Notes: generated by a model from the letters alone, not told the origin. A stretch of DNA of 64,000 nucleotides from CAZKDV01 sp964551645 (GCA_964551645.1 CAZKDV010000001.1:22961-86960); one strand, 5' to 3'. Numbered from the stretch's first letter, positions 10,027 through 18,453 are shown. A program made the numbers and translations.

Positions 10027-10189
10027 TTATTTCATTTTAGTAAAAATTGTTTTTCCACGAAACACATCGGTATTATATTCTAAATAGGCATTTATTTCCC
10101 GCTCAATATCATATATTGAGTGTAAAACTCATCGTTTTTCGCATTTTTGCTTTTGTCAGATTTCTATTACTCGCTTTTTTATCTATCAT
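10027..10189 (-). pseudogene. Relic of an EcoRI-type adenine-specific DNA methyltransferase (N-terminal fragment)
   Basis: Read on the minus strand from ATG 10189 with two single-base deletions corrected. The first frame gives NRNLTKAK, the second NAKNDEFYTQY and the third DIEREINAYLEYNTDVFRGK, ending at a stop at 10029-10027. Joined, they match the conserved N-terminus of the EcoRI-methylase-like family (KAK.AKNDEFYTQ..DIE.E...Y...F.GK). The first shift is in a poly-A run near 10145, the second near 10112. Nothing downstream restores the catalytic region, so only about 45 codons survive. Identification is from remembered family pattern, but three consecutive segments in the right order are unlikely by chance. 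Confidence 0.7.
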
Positions 10190-10307
10190 TTGCTGTCCGA
10201 TTTACGATAACAAGTCTAAAACGGACTTTTTACATTTACGGCATCATATTAATCTTTCACCTGACACATTAGTCTTGCTGCCAAATACAAAATAATTTAC
10301 AATAATA

Positions 10308-11561
10308 TTATAATTTCGAATAAACATATTGTGTCAATTTTGACAACATATTTACATAGCTTCCGTATTCATTATCATACCAAGCAAATATCTTGGCTTG
10401 AGTTACGGGAATACTAACATTTGTTTTTGTTGAGCCAATTGAACTTAAAATGCTACTGTCAATTTTCAAATTTGCAGTTTTGGCATCTGTTTCATTTCCT
10501 TCAATAATCACTGCTGCACGCTTTCCGATAAGATCGGCAGACACATTTTGCCTCATAGAAAACTCCAACATATCTTTTTGCTCTCCGTTTGCTGCCTGTT
10601 TAAACAAATTATTCAAATATGCTTTATCAATAACATTTGCATTTCCATTTGCGTCAAATGTTGGGCTAAATGACATATTCAAAGAAATCAGAGAAACTGT
10701 GTTAGTTGGTATTCTGATTGAGTCAGCCATAAATCCTATTTCTTGAATTTGAGGAAGAACATTTACGAGGGCTTTTGCAGCACCTGTTGTAGAAAGAATA
10801 ACATTATTAAGTATTGATCTGTTTTTTCTCAAATCGCTTGCTCCGGTTTTCGGCATAGAATCTAAAACCGACTGAGTGTTAGTTGCAGCATGTATTGTTG
10901 ACATGGTTGCCGTAAGTATTTGTGAAATTTTATCAGATTCAAGAATTGGTTTCATCATGTGTGCCAATGCGGTAGTTGTGCAGCTGGCTGCTGAAATTAT
11001 ATTATGTTTTTCGGGTAAAAAATCTAAATGATTAATTCCGTAAACCATCATAACAACATCTTCGGGGACTCCATTTGCCGAATTTTTAATTTTGTAGGGG
11101 GCGCTTAATATTACTTTTTTTGCTCCTGCTTCAAGATGTCCTCTCAAATCGCCTTTTGAAGAGTTAAGTCCTACTGATGGGTCAGAAAATTGTCCCGAGC
11201 AATCAACTACAATACTCACATTCTCATTATCCCAAGCAATATCTTTGGGATTTCTTTGAGTATTTAGTATTTTTACTGGAAAACCGTCAATTTCCAACAG
11301 AATATTTTTGTCAGAATCAAGCAATTTAATCTCTACTTTTTTCCCTGATCTACCATATAAAAATTGGCTTAAATCGCCATAAGTTGAGTCAGACTCAATA
11401 ACTGTAATAATATCTTCTAGTTTTTTTCCTACTTCGCGTCCTACATTTATTACAATTCCATCAAAGTATCGTTCAATTAATTGGTGCCATAAAAAAAGTT
11501 TACCAATTCTTCCAAGGCTATTAATGCCTAAAATTTTTTTGTTATTAATATTTATGCTCAT
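10308..11561 (-). CDS. Divergent glyceraldehyde-3-phosphate dehydrogenase family protein
   Basis: A 417-residue protein, longer than the usual 330-340 of GapA. The Rossmann start is ILGINSLGRIGKLF. The catalytic Cys194 lies in SAASCTTTALAH (canonical SNASCTTNCLAP) and His224 in STIHAATNTQ, and the NAD-binding Asn is in WYDNEYGS near the end. So the catalytic Cys and His remain while neighbouring residues differ. Extra length sits near residues 45-75 and 365-390. The product may be a GAPDH paralogue, for example a gluconeogenic or erythrose-4-phosphate type; the cofactor is unknown. A TAAATTTG -7 element lies at 11601-11594 on the minus strand. It is the only central-metabolism gene in its neighbourhood. 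Confidence 0.8.
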   Translation of the reverse strand: MSININNKKILGINSLGRIGKLFLWHQLIERYFDGIVINVGREVGKKLEDIITVIESDSTYGDLSQFLYGRSGKKVEIKLLDSDKNILLEIDGFPVKILNTQRNPKDIAWDNENVSIVVDCSGQFSDPSVGLNSSKGDLRGHLEAGAKKVILSAPYKIKNSANGVPEDVVMMVYGINHLDFLPEKHNIISAASCTTTALAHMMKPILESDKISQILTATMSTIHAATNTQSVLDSMPKTGASDLRKNRSILNNVILSTTGAAKALVNVLPQIQEIGFMADSIRIPTNTVSLISLNMSFSPTFDANGNANVIDKAYLNNLFKQAANGEQKDMLEFSMRQNVSADLIGKRAAVIIEGNETDAKTANLKIDSSILSSIGSTKTNVSIPVTQAKIFAWYDNEYGSYVNMLSKLTQYVYSKL

Positions 11562-11957
11562 AATAAAGATATTTATTTAGTACACTATATTTGCAAATTT
11601 ATACAATAATTTTATCATTTTTAAGTATTGGTGATTTTATTTTTTAGTCGGTAGCAACTTCCAATTTGTCAATACTTATTTATTAATTGCGTTGTTTTTT
11701 TGCAATTTAGCAATTATGATAAAATTCTATTACAAATCAATTTTTTGCTTGTCGTTCTGCTTTTGCTCCATTCGGTCATTGCATCTCCAAACAACACCAC
11801 GCAACTACAATGGGCTAGCTTTTGTATTATTAAGAGCATATTGTTAAAGTTCTTGATAATAATTGAAGTTCTTGACAAAAAAACCATATCTATAAAAAAG
11901 GAAACAAAAGGCAAGTATAAGCAGAATTAGCACCTGCTTTGGCAATAGCTAATAAAA
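11562..11957. other. 396-base gap with no convincing gene
   Basis: Besides the -7 element of the GAPDH gene (11594-11601) there is a small hairpin AAGCAG/CTGCTT at 11919-11939, followed on the minus strand by a T-rich stretch. It may be a weak terminator for the DUF58 gene. Open frames of 66 and 76 codons overlap each other on opposite strands and look random. Bases 11751-11820 are richer in G+C than their surroundings and may be a remnant of something, but I recognise nothing in it. Confidence 0.4.
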
Positions 11958-12890
11958 CTAAAACATTTTTTTTCGTTTAGTCAAATAAGGTTTTAAAATG
12001 CTGTCGGGTGGTGAATTAATATCTATTTCAACAACATCTATTCTATGTGCCGAACATTTTTTTGTAATATCCTGAAACATATTTTTTAAATATTCTTGGT
12101 ATTCGTCTCGTATATCGTTTGGGTTTAAAATCAGTTCAGAGCCTGTTTCCATATCAATAAACTTATGCGGTCTATTTTCATAATTCAATTCAAATTCTTT
12201 TTGCTTATCGTTTATATGAAAAACAATTATTTCATGTTTATTATGTCTTAAATGTTGCAATGCGTCAATGATTTGAGGAGCTGAATTATGTCCGTCCAAC
12301 ATATCACTAATGATGACGACCAAAGATCGTTTGTGAATTTGTTCGGCAATTTGATGCAAAGTGTCAGCAATTGCAGTTGGTTTGCGTTTATCTGTTCCTA
12401 TTTCTTTGGCAATGCTATCCAAAGTGTTCATCAAATGCTTGTGATGTTGGCTTGTTGACCTTGCTCCCGTATGAAATTCTATTTTGTCAGAAAATACTGT
12501 TAATCCAAAAGCATCTCTTTGTAGCTTTAACAAATAAATGATAACTGCAGCTACAAATAAGCCATAGTTTGTTTTGCTTTTTGAAATAAATGGCTTAGTT
12601 TCGTCAAAAGGAAAATACATTGAAGAAGAATTGTCAAAAACTATATGACAACGCAAATTTGTTTCTTCTTCAAATTTTTTCACAAACAATTTGTCTGTTC
12701 TGCCAAACAACTTCCAATCAATATGCTTAATACTTTCTCCTTGATTATATTGTCTGTGTTCAGCAAACTCAACTGAAAATCCATGAAAAGGGCTTTTATG
12801 CAATCCAGTTATAAAACCAGCAACAGCCTGACGAGCAAGTAATTCAAGATGACTGTATAATTGTATTTCTTGTTCGTTGTAAAGAGCCAA
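11958..12890 (-). CDS. DUF58 domain protein (von Willebrand-like fold)
   Basis: A 310-residue cytoplasmic protein of the DUF58 family. The typical DUF58 core is visible: GFSVEFAEHRQYNQGE and the IDWKLFGRTDKLFVKKFEEE block at about residues 37-77. It is followed by the metal-ion-dependent adhesion-like motif DNSSSM at 86-91 (D-x-S-x-S type). Family members usually work with MoxR AAA+ ATPases in chaperone-like or stress functions; no MoxR gene lies in this window, so that partnership is only family knowledge. It is 17 bases downstream of trxA and probably in its operon. Confidence 0.88.
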   Translation of the reverse strand: MALYNEQEIQLYSHLELLARQAVAGFITGLHKSPFHGFSVEFAEHRQYNQGESIKHIDWKLFGRTDKLFVKKFEEETNLRCHIVFDNSSSMYFPFDETKPFISKSKTNYGLFVAAVIIYLLKLQRDAFGLTVFSDKIEFHTGARSTSQHHKHLMNTLDSIAKEIGTDKRKPTAIADTLHQIAEQIHKRSLVVIISDMLDGHNSAPQIIDALQHLRHNKHEIIVFHINDKQKEFELNYENRPHKFIDMETGSELILNPNDIRDEYQEYLKNMFQDITKKCSAHRIDVVEIDINSPPDSILKPYLTKRKKMF

Positions 12891-12907
12891 AATATTAAAC
12901 TTAAAAA

Positions 12908-13225
12908 TTACAGAAGAGAGCGCAATTTCTCTTCAATAGTGCTACGAGGCACAGCCCCAAGTTGCTTATCTACAACTTCGCCATTTTTGAAATATAACAA
13001 TGTAGGTATAGAGCGAATACCGAAACGAGCAGTAATTTGAGGATTATTATCAACATCTACTTTGCCAATAACAATATTTTCGCCATATTCTTCTGCTAAC
13101 TCTTGTACAATTGGAGCTATCATGCGGCAAGGACCACACCATTCTGCCCAAAAATCAATCATAGCAGGCTTTCCTGAATCTACTACTAATTGTTGAAAAT
13201 TGCTATCTGTAATTTCTATTATCAT
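12908..13225 (-). CDS. trxA: Thioredoxin
   Basis: A 105-residue soluble thioredoxin that reduces protein disulfides in the cytosol. The active site WCGPC is at residues 29-33, preceded by the usual buried Asp and FWAEW. The cis-proline motif IPTLLYFKNG comes later, so the fold looks complete. No signal peptide is present. A TATTTTTG -7 element lies at 13254-13247 on the minus strand, about 20 bases before the start. The DUF58 gene follows closely. Confidence 0.96.
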   Translation of the reverse strand: MIIEITDSNFQQLVVDSGKPAMIDFWAEWCGPCRMIAPIVQELAEEYGENIVIGKVDVDNNPQITARFGIRSIPTLLYFKNGEVVDKQLGAVPRSTIEEKLRSLL

Positions 13226-13417
13226 AGTAATAATTTTTTAAGAATACAAAAATACAAATATTTTTAATGTTTTTTATTTAGCAGTGTAATAAATTTGAAA
13301 AATGTAAAATTAACAATTAGTTTTAATATATTTATACTTTCATAAAAAATCATTAATCGCTAATTATCAGATGATTACTAAATATCAAAAAAATAAATGT
13401 TAATAAATGTTAATTTT

Positions 13418-13451
13418 TTTTGCATATTCTCAAAAAAAAGTATTTATTTTG
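13418..13451 (+). promoter_or_regulatory. Promoter candidate for the acidic mini-lipoprotein
   Basis: TTTTG (13418-13422), 21 bases, then TTATTTTG (13444-13451), one mismatch from TAnnTTTG. The start codon follows 34 bases later. Confidence 0.45.
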
Positions 13452-13485
13452 CATTGTTATTATTAACCCTTAAATTTTTTGAATT

Positions 13486-13671
13486 ATGAAAAAAATGAAG
13501 TATTTATTATTAGGATTTGCTACACTTGCATTTGTAGCATGTGGTGGTCCAGCTGAAACACCAGCTGTTGAAGAAGAAACTACAGATGTTGAAGTTGTTG
13601 AAGGATCAGAAATTGATGTTGTTGAAGGAGCAGAAATTACAGACGAAGTTACTGAAGAAGCTGCTGAATAA
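13486..13671 (+). CDS. Small acidic lipoprotein, 61 residues
   Basis: The signal peptide MKKMKYLLLGFATLAFVAC ends in a clear lipobox with Cys19. The mature part of about 42 residues is almost only Gly, Ala, Pro, Thr, Val, Glu and Asp, with an internal near-repeat (VEVVEGSEID, then VVEGAEITD). It carries a strong negative charge and probably has no stable fold. It stands alone between a long upstream region and a strong bidirectional terminator, so it is a monocistronic unit that may be well expressed. Function is unknown. Similar low-complexity lipoproteins in Bacteroidota are abundant surface or periplasmic components (inference). Confidence 0.75.
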   Translation: MKKMKYLLLGFATLAFVACGGPAETPAVEEETTDVEVVEGSEIDVVEGAEITDEVTEEAAE

Positions 13672-13689
13672 GGCTAAGATCTTTGATTA

Positions 13690-13727
13690 AAATAATAAAA
13701 GCTACCAATTGGTAGCTTTTATTATTT
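13690..13727. terminator. Perfect 38-base palindromic bidirectional terminator
   Basis: Bases 13690-13708 are the exact reverse complement of 13709-13727. The GC-containing core is GCTACC/GGTAGC, flanked by A-rich and T-rich arms, so either strand gives a stem followed by U residues. It sits between the convergent mini-lipoprotein gene and the ECF sigma gene and can end both transcripts. Confidence 0.88.
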
Positions 13728-13749
13728 ATAAATGATAATTATTTTGGTT

Positions 13750-14337
13750 CTATTTTAACAATAAACTTTCTTTTCCTTCAATCATTTTTCTAATATTCAT
13801 CAAGGCATATCTCATTCTCCCCAAAGCAGTATTAATACTAGTATTTGTTCTCTCCGAAATTTCTTTAAAGCTCATATCAGCATAATGTCGCATAATCAGC
13901 ACTTCTTTTTGTTCAGGAGGTAGTTTAGCAATTAGCTTTCTAAGATCACTATAAATTTGTTCCTTTATTATAGTATCTTCAATCGAAGGTTCTGATAGAT
14001 TTATAAAATCAAACACATCGCTATCATCATTTGATTCTATAGTTTGAAATCTCTTGCCTTTTCGGAAATAATCAATAACTAAATTATGCGATATTCGCAA
14101 TACCCACTGAATAAACTTGCCCTCTTCCTTATATGTTCCCGATTTCAAAGTATTAATAACTTTTAAAAAAGTATCTTGAAAAATATCTTCAGCATTTTCA
14201 ACATCTTTTATCATATACAATATATACGAATAAACTCTATCCTTATGACGATTTAACAATATTGTAAATGATTGCTGGCTACCGGCGATGAATTCTCTTA
14301 TAAGAATATCATCACTTTTTTCTGTTTTAGTCTTCAT
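13750..14337 (-). CDS. ECF-type RNA polymerase sigma factor
   Basis: A 195-residue sigma-70 family protein with only regions 2 and 4. Region 2 (about 25-95) contains DVENAEDIFQDTFLKV and WVLRISHNLVIDYFRKGKR. Region 4 (about 130-185) contains LPPEQKEVLIMRHYADMSFKEISERTNTSINTALGRMRYAL, a helix-turn-helix for the -35 element. No anti-sigma gene is adjacent, so control is unlikely to be the classical sigma/anti-sigma pair encoded together. The start codon is preceded by an inverted repeat and a good -33/-7 promoter. It is convergent with the mini-lipoprotein and divergent from uvrA. Confidence 0.93.
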   Translation of the reverse strand: MKTKTEKSDDILIREFIAGSQQSFTILLNRHKDRVYSYILYMIKDVENAEDIFQDTFLKVINTLKSGTYKEEGKFIQWVLRISHNLVIDYFRKGKRFQTIESNDDSDVFDFINLSEPSIEDTIIKEQIYSDLRKLIAKLPPEQKEVLIMRHYADMSFKEISERTNTSINTALGRMRYALMNIRKMIEGKESLLLK

Positions 14338-14362
14338 ACGCTAAAAAAAATTGGTTAGCGTA
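14337..14362 (-). promoter_or_regulatory. Inverted repeat at the start codon of the ECF sigma gene
   Basis: Arms TACGCTAA (14337-14344) and TTAGCGTA (14355-14362) are perfect 8-base reverse complements around a 10-base spacer. In the mRNA the arm nearest the gene includes the A of the AUG. The hairpin could block ribosome entry, or at DNA level it could be an operator downstream of the promoter. Confidence 0.5.
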
Positions 14363-14400
14363 AAAATGTATCGATAGCTTTGCGTTTTAGAATTATTTTA

Positions 14401-14433
14401 CAAATGTACAAACATTTAATGGCAAAAAGCAAA
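14401..14433 (-). promoter_or_regulatory. Bacteroidota-type promoter for the ECF sigma gene
   Basis: On the minus strand TTTG (14433-14430), 21 bases, then TACATTTG (14408-14401). The predicted leader is about 55-60 bases and contains the inverted repeat. A TAAATTTG at 14452-14459 on the plus strand may serve uvrA in the divergent direction. Confidence 0.55.
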
Positions 14434-14482
14434 TAAAAGGTAAAAAAAAATTAAATTTGCAGTTTTGATATTTCTCATAAAC

Positions 14483-17308
14483 ATGTCTGATTTCGCAGAA
14501 CAACAATATATTTATATAAAAGGGGCTCGCTCACACAATTTAAAAAATATTTTTATAAATATACCTCGAAACACTTTAACAGTATTTACAGGTCCATCAG
14601 GTTCGGGGAAATCATCTATTGCTTTTAACACGATTTTTGCTGAAGGACAAAGAAGATATGTCGAAAGTTTGAGTGCGTATGCCAGACAGTTTTTTGATAA
14701 AATGCCACCACCCGATGTTGATGCAATTGAAGGTATTCCGCCTGCTGTTGCCATCGAACAAAAAACAGGAACAAAACAACAAAACTCAACAGTTGGAACG
14801 ATTACCGAAGTTTATGATTATCTGAAATTATTGTTTGCACGAATAGGCAAAACAATTTCACCCATTTCTGGAACAGAAGTGAAGCAACACACAGTTAAAG
14901 ATGTTATTGATTTTGTTATGGAAAAAGGAAAGAATTTAACTGTTTACATTGTTGTTCCTATAGATTTAGACAGCGAAAGAACTTTATCTGTACAACTTGA
15001 AATATATCGCAGTCAAGGATATGGAAGAATATTAGTAGATAATAAAACTGTTCGATTTGATAGAAACATTGAGGAATACCAACATTATGGCAATAAAGAG
15101 ATATTTCTTGTGATTGACAGGTTTTTATTTGACGAAGAGCTTGATATATATTCTCGATTGTCTGATAGTGCAAGTATTGGGTTTATTGAAGGAAACGGGA
15201 AACTTATTGTCAAAATGTATAATGAAAATGATGAAATTCAATATAATACCGAATTTTCAAATACTTTTGAAGCCGACGGCATCCGCTTTGAAATACCAAC
15301 TCCACAATTATTTGCGTTCAACAGTCCTTATGGTGCTTGCCCTAAGTGTGAAGGCTATGGCACAGTGTTAGGAATTGACGAAAATCTTGTAATACCCGAC
15401 AAAACTCTCTCTTTGTGGGAAAACGCAGTTGTATGCTGGAAAGGGCCTAAACTTTCTGAATGGAAAACATATTTTATTAAAACAAGCTCAGTTTTTAACT
15501 TCCCAATACATACACCCATTTGCGATTTAACCGAAGCAGAATATGACTTGCTTTGGAATGGGAATGCACAAGTAGAAGGAATTATGTCATTTTTTGCTTA
15601 TATTGAAAGAAAAGCATATAAAATTCAATATAGGGTTATTTTGTCAAAATATCGTGGAAGAACAAAATGCTATGAATGTTACGGAACAAGAATAAGAAAA
15701 GAAGCACAATATGTAAAAATTTGTTCAAAGTCCATAAGCGATTTAGTTACTATGCCCATTGACGAACTAATTAACTTTTTTCAAAATATCAATTTAGATG
15801 AATATGAGAAGAAAATTAGCGAACGAATATTAACTGAAATTAAAAACAGATTATTGTTCTTAGATCAAGTTGGACTTAGCTATTTAACATTAAACCGAGC
15901 ATCAAACACACTTTCTGGTGGAGAAACTCAAAGAATCCATCTTGCCCAAGCTGTCGGAAGCAATTTAGTTGGAGCCTTGTATATTATTGACGAACCAACT
16001 GTCGGACTTCATTCAAAAGATACTCAAAAACTTATACAAATTCTTTTACACTTAAGAGATTTAGGCAATACTGTAATTGTTGTTGAACATGACGAAGAAA
16101 TAATTCAAAAAGCTGACTATATTGTTGATTTAGGTCCATTAGCCGGAAGCTTAGGTGGCGAAATAGTTTACTCCGGCAATTTTACAGACTTATTAAAAGA
16201 AAATAAATCTCTCACTGCACAATATTTCACTAAAAAAATGAATGTTCCAATGCCCATTAACAGACGAACATTCAGAAACTCAATAAAACTATTTGGAGCA
16301 TACGAACATAACCTCAAGCAAATTGATGTTATATTTCCTTTACAAACACTAACAGTTATTACCGGTCCAAGCGGTTCAGGAAAAACTACATTAGTGAAAA
16401 AGATTCTTTATCCTGCACTTAAATCTATTTTAAGTGGCTCTAACGACAAATCGGCTAAATATAAATCCATACAAGGAGATTTTCATTTGATAAAAGGAGT
16501 AGAATTTATTGACCAAAATCCGATTGGCAAATCATCTCGCTCAAATCCAATAACTTACATAAAAGCTTTTGATGATATCCGAACTCTATTTAGTAATTTA
16601 CCTTTGGCAAAAAAAAGAAATTATAAGCCCGGTTTTTTTTCTTTTAACACTTCAGGTGGCAGATGCGAATCATGCAAAGGAGACGGTATGATTGTAATTG
16701 AAATGCAGTTTCTTGCAGATGTAGAGTTAGTATGCGAAGATTGCGGCGGAAAAAGATATAAAGAAGAAACGCTTGATATTTTACTTGATGGGAAATCAAT
16801 TTACGATGTTTTAGAAATGACAATTGATGAGGGAATTGATTTTTTCAGAAAGCTTTCCGGGAGTTCGCACTCATCAACAACACTAAAACATATCTTACAA
16901 AAAATTATTCCTTTGCAAGAAATTGGACTTGGATATTTAAAAATGGGACAAGCAACCTCAACTTTAAGCGGCGGAGAAATACAAAGATTGAAATTAGGCT
17001 CTTTTCTCGTAAATGCAGAAAGTATTGAACCATTGCTGTTTATATTTGACGAACCAACAACAGGATTGCACTATTATGATATAGCAAAATTACAAACAGC
17101 TTTTGAGCAACTACTAAATAAAAGACATTCTTTGATTATTATTGAACATAATATGGAAGTTATCAAATGTGCCGACTGGCTTATAGACTTAGGCCCCGAT
17201 GGCGGCAAACACGGTGGAGAGCTTGTCTTTCAGGGAGTTCCAGAAGATTTGATTAAATGCAAAAAATCACATACCGCACAGTTTTTAAAACAAAAATTTA
17301 AAAATTAA
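14483..17308 (+). CDS. uvrA: Excinuclease ABC subunit A
   Basis: The 941-residue damage-recognition ATPase of nucleotide-excision repair. Two ABC modules are present: Walker A GPSGSGKSS at residues 37-45 and GPSGSGKTT in the second half, with signatures LSGGETQRI and LSGGEIQRL and Walker B regions IDEPTVGLH and FDEPTTGLH. The C-terminal zinc module is complete (CESCKGDG...CEDCGGKRY). The first zinc module looks half missing: only CPKCEGYG is seen after FAFNSPYGA, without the upstream Cys pair found in E. coli UvrA. It could therefore be the main UvrA of this lineage or a second paralogue. ATG 14483 was chosen over a TTG six codons upstream. Confidence 0.93.
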   Translation: MSDFAEQQYIYIKGARSHNLKNIFINIPRNTLTVFTGPSGSGKSSIAFNTIFAEGQRRYVESLSAYARQFFDKMPPPDVDAIEGIPPAVAIEQKTGTKQQNSTVGTITEVYDYLKLLFARIGKTISPISGTEVKQHTVKDVIDFVMEKGKNLTVYIVVPIDLDSERTLSVQLEIYRSQGYGRILVDNKTVRFDRNIEEYQHYGNKEIFLVIDRFLFDEELDIYSRLSDSASIGFIEGNGKLIVKMYNENDEIQYNTEFSNTFEADGIRFEIPTPQLFAFNSPYGACPKCEGYGTVLGIDENLVIPDKTLSLWENAVVCWKGPKLSEWKTYFIKTSSVFNFPIHTPICDLTEAEYDLLWNGNAQVEGIMSFFAYIERKAYKIQYRVILSKYRGRTKCYECYGTRIRKEAQYVKICSKSISDLVTMPIDELINFFQNINLDEYEKKISERILTEIKNRLLFLDQVGLSYLTLNRASNTLSGGETQRIHLAQAVGSNLVGALYIIDEPTVGLHSKDTQKLIQILLHLRDLGNTVIVVEHDEEIIQKADYIVDLGPLAGSLGGEIVYSGNFTDLLKENKSLTAQYFTKKMNVPMPINRRTFRNSIKLFGAYEHNLKQIDVIFPLQTLTVITGPSGSGKTTLVKKILYPALKSILSGSNDKSAKYKSIQGDFHLIKGVEFIDQNPIGKSSRSNPITYIKAFDDIRTLFSNLPLAKKRNYKPGFFSFNTSGGRCESCKGDGMIVIEMQFLADVELVCEDCGGKRYKEETLDILLDGKSIYDVLEMTIDEGIDFFRKLSGSSHSSTTLKHILQKIIPLQEIGLGYLKMGQATSTLSGGEIQRLKLGSFLVNAESIEPLLFIFDEPTTGLHYYDIAKLQTAFEQLLNKRHSLIIIEHNMEVIKCADWLIDLGPDGGKHGGELVFQGVPEDLIKCKKSHTAQFLKQKFKN

Positions 17309-17313
17309 ATTAT

Positions 17314-18435
17314 ATGGGTACTATTAACATTAAAGAAGTTTCAACAAATAAAGAAATGAAAGAGTTTATTAAACTTCCTTTCAAAATTTATAAAAACAAT
17401 CCTTATTGGGTGCCATATATAAAAAAAGACGAACTGAGAAGTATTGACAAAAACTACAATCCCGCATTTGACACTTGTGATGCAAAATTTTGGATTGCAC
17501 TTAAAGACAATAAGTGCGTTGGAAGAATTGGAGCAATAATTAATTATTTATATAACGAAAAAGTTAATGAAAAAATAGGTCGAATTTCAAGAACTGAATT
17601 TATTGATGACAATGAAGTTAGCAATAAATTATTTGAAATTGCAGAAAAATGGCTAAAAGAAAAAGGAATGACAAAAGTGTTGGGACCATTAGGATTTAAC
17701 AATTTGGATAATCAAGGTGTGTTAGTAGATGGATTCGAGCACATAGCAACGGTCGGTTCGGTATATCATCACAAATATTATCACCAACATTTTGAAAGAT
17801 TAGGTTATTCTAAAGAAATTGACTGGATAGAATTTAGATTGAAAATATCCGACATTCCGGAAAAAGCATTACGACTTAATGAAATAGTCAAAACAAGACT
17901 TGGAATCAAGGTTTTGCCACTACAAAATCGTCAAGACATTGCAAAGTACGCAAAATCGATTTTCAACTTAATAAATAGTGCTTTTGAAGAACTTCCGTTT
18001 GTTTCTCCATTTACAAAAAAAATGATTGATTTTTATGTAAAAAAATATTTTCAAACTCTTAATCCCAAATTCATTAAGTTGGTTGTCAATGAAGATATGC
18101 AAGTTGTAGCATTTGTTGTTGGCTTGCCTGATATTACAAAAGCTATGCAAAAATCAAAAGGCTCATTATTTCCATTTGGATTTTTGCATATAATCAATGC
18201 ACTCAAAAAACCTAAAGGATTGGAATTATTGCTCACAGGTGTTGACCCTAAGCTACAAAAAATGGGTGTTTCTGCGATATTAATTACCGAACTGCAAAAA
18301 GAACTTATTAAATATAAAATTACTGATGTTGAAACTACTGGGATTTTTGAAACTAACAACAAAGTAATTGAGCATTGGAAAAATTATGAACATATTCAGC
18401 ATAAACGAAAAAGGTGTTACGGTAAATTATTGTAA
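17314..18435 (+). CDS. GNAT-like acyltransferase-fold protein, uncharacterised
   Basis: A 373-residue soluble protein that begins five bases after uvrA, so it is probably co-transcribed. The N-terminal part has the family opening (KLPFKIYKNNPYWVPYIKKDE). A GNAT-like strand-helix block follows (VGRIGAIIN, then KWLKEKGMTKVLGPLGF). The C-terminal half has a second acetyl-CoA-binding-like block (LLLTGVDPKLQKMGVSAILITEL). Two tandem GNAT-like halves are plausible. This family is widespread in Bacteroidota but, to my knowledge, has no assigned substrate. The pairing with uvrA is positional only. Confidence 0.7.
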   Translation: MGTINIKEVSTNKEMKEFIKLPFKIYKNNPYWVPYIKKDELRSIDKNYNPAFDTCDAKFWIALKDNKCVGRIGAIINYLYNEKVNEKIGRISRTEFIDDNEVSNKLFEIAEKWLKEKGMTKVLGPLGFNNLDNQGVLVDGFEHIATVGSVYHHKYYHQHFERLGYSKEIDWIEFRLKISDIPEKALRLNEIVKTRLGIKVLPLQNRQDIAKYAKSIFNLINSAFEELPFVSPFTKKMIDFYVKKYFQTLNPKFIKLVVNEDMQVVAFVVGLPDITKAMQKSKGSLFPFGFLHIINALKKPKGLELLLTGVDPKLQKMGVSAILITELQKELIKYKITDVETTGIFETNNKVIEHWKNYEHIQHKRKRCYGKLL

Positions 18436-18453
18436 ACTACTAAAAACGAAATT

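Noticed and set aside
10102..10120. Hairpin CTCAATAT/ATATTGAG between the O-antigen ligase and GAPDH genes
   Set aside because: AT-rich, no T tract after it, and it falls inside the methyltransferase relic; not convincing as a terminator.
10047..10295. 82-codon open frame on the plus strand
   Set aside because: It runs opposite the methyltransferase relic, which explains the coding-like composition; no start context or similarity.
11700..11930. 76-codon and 66-codon frames on opposite strands in the gap between GAPDH and DUF58
   Set aside because: Mutually overlapping, hydrophobic AT-rich translations without recognisable domains or promoters.
13358..13368. GCTAATTATCA shared with the region near 38808
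   Set aside because: Short AT-rich word in two intergenic regions; expected by chance at this composition.
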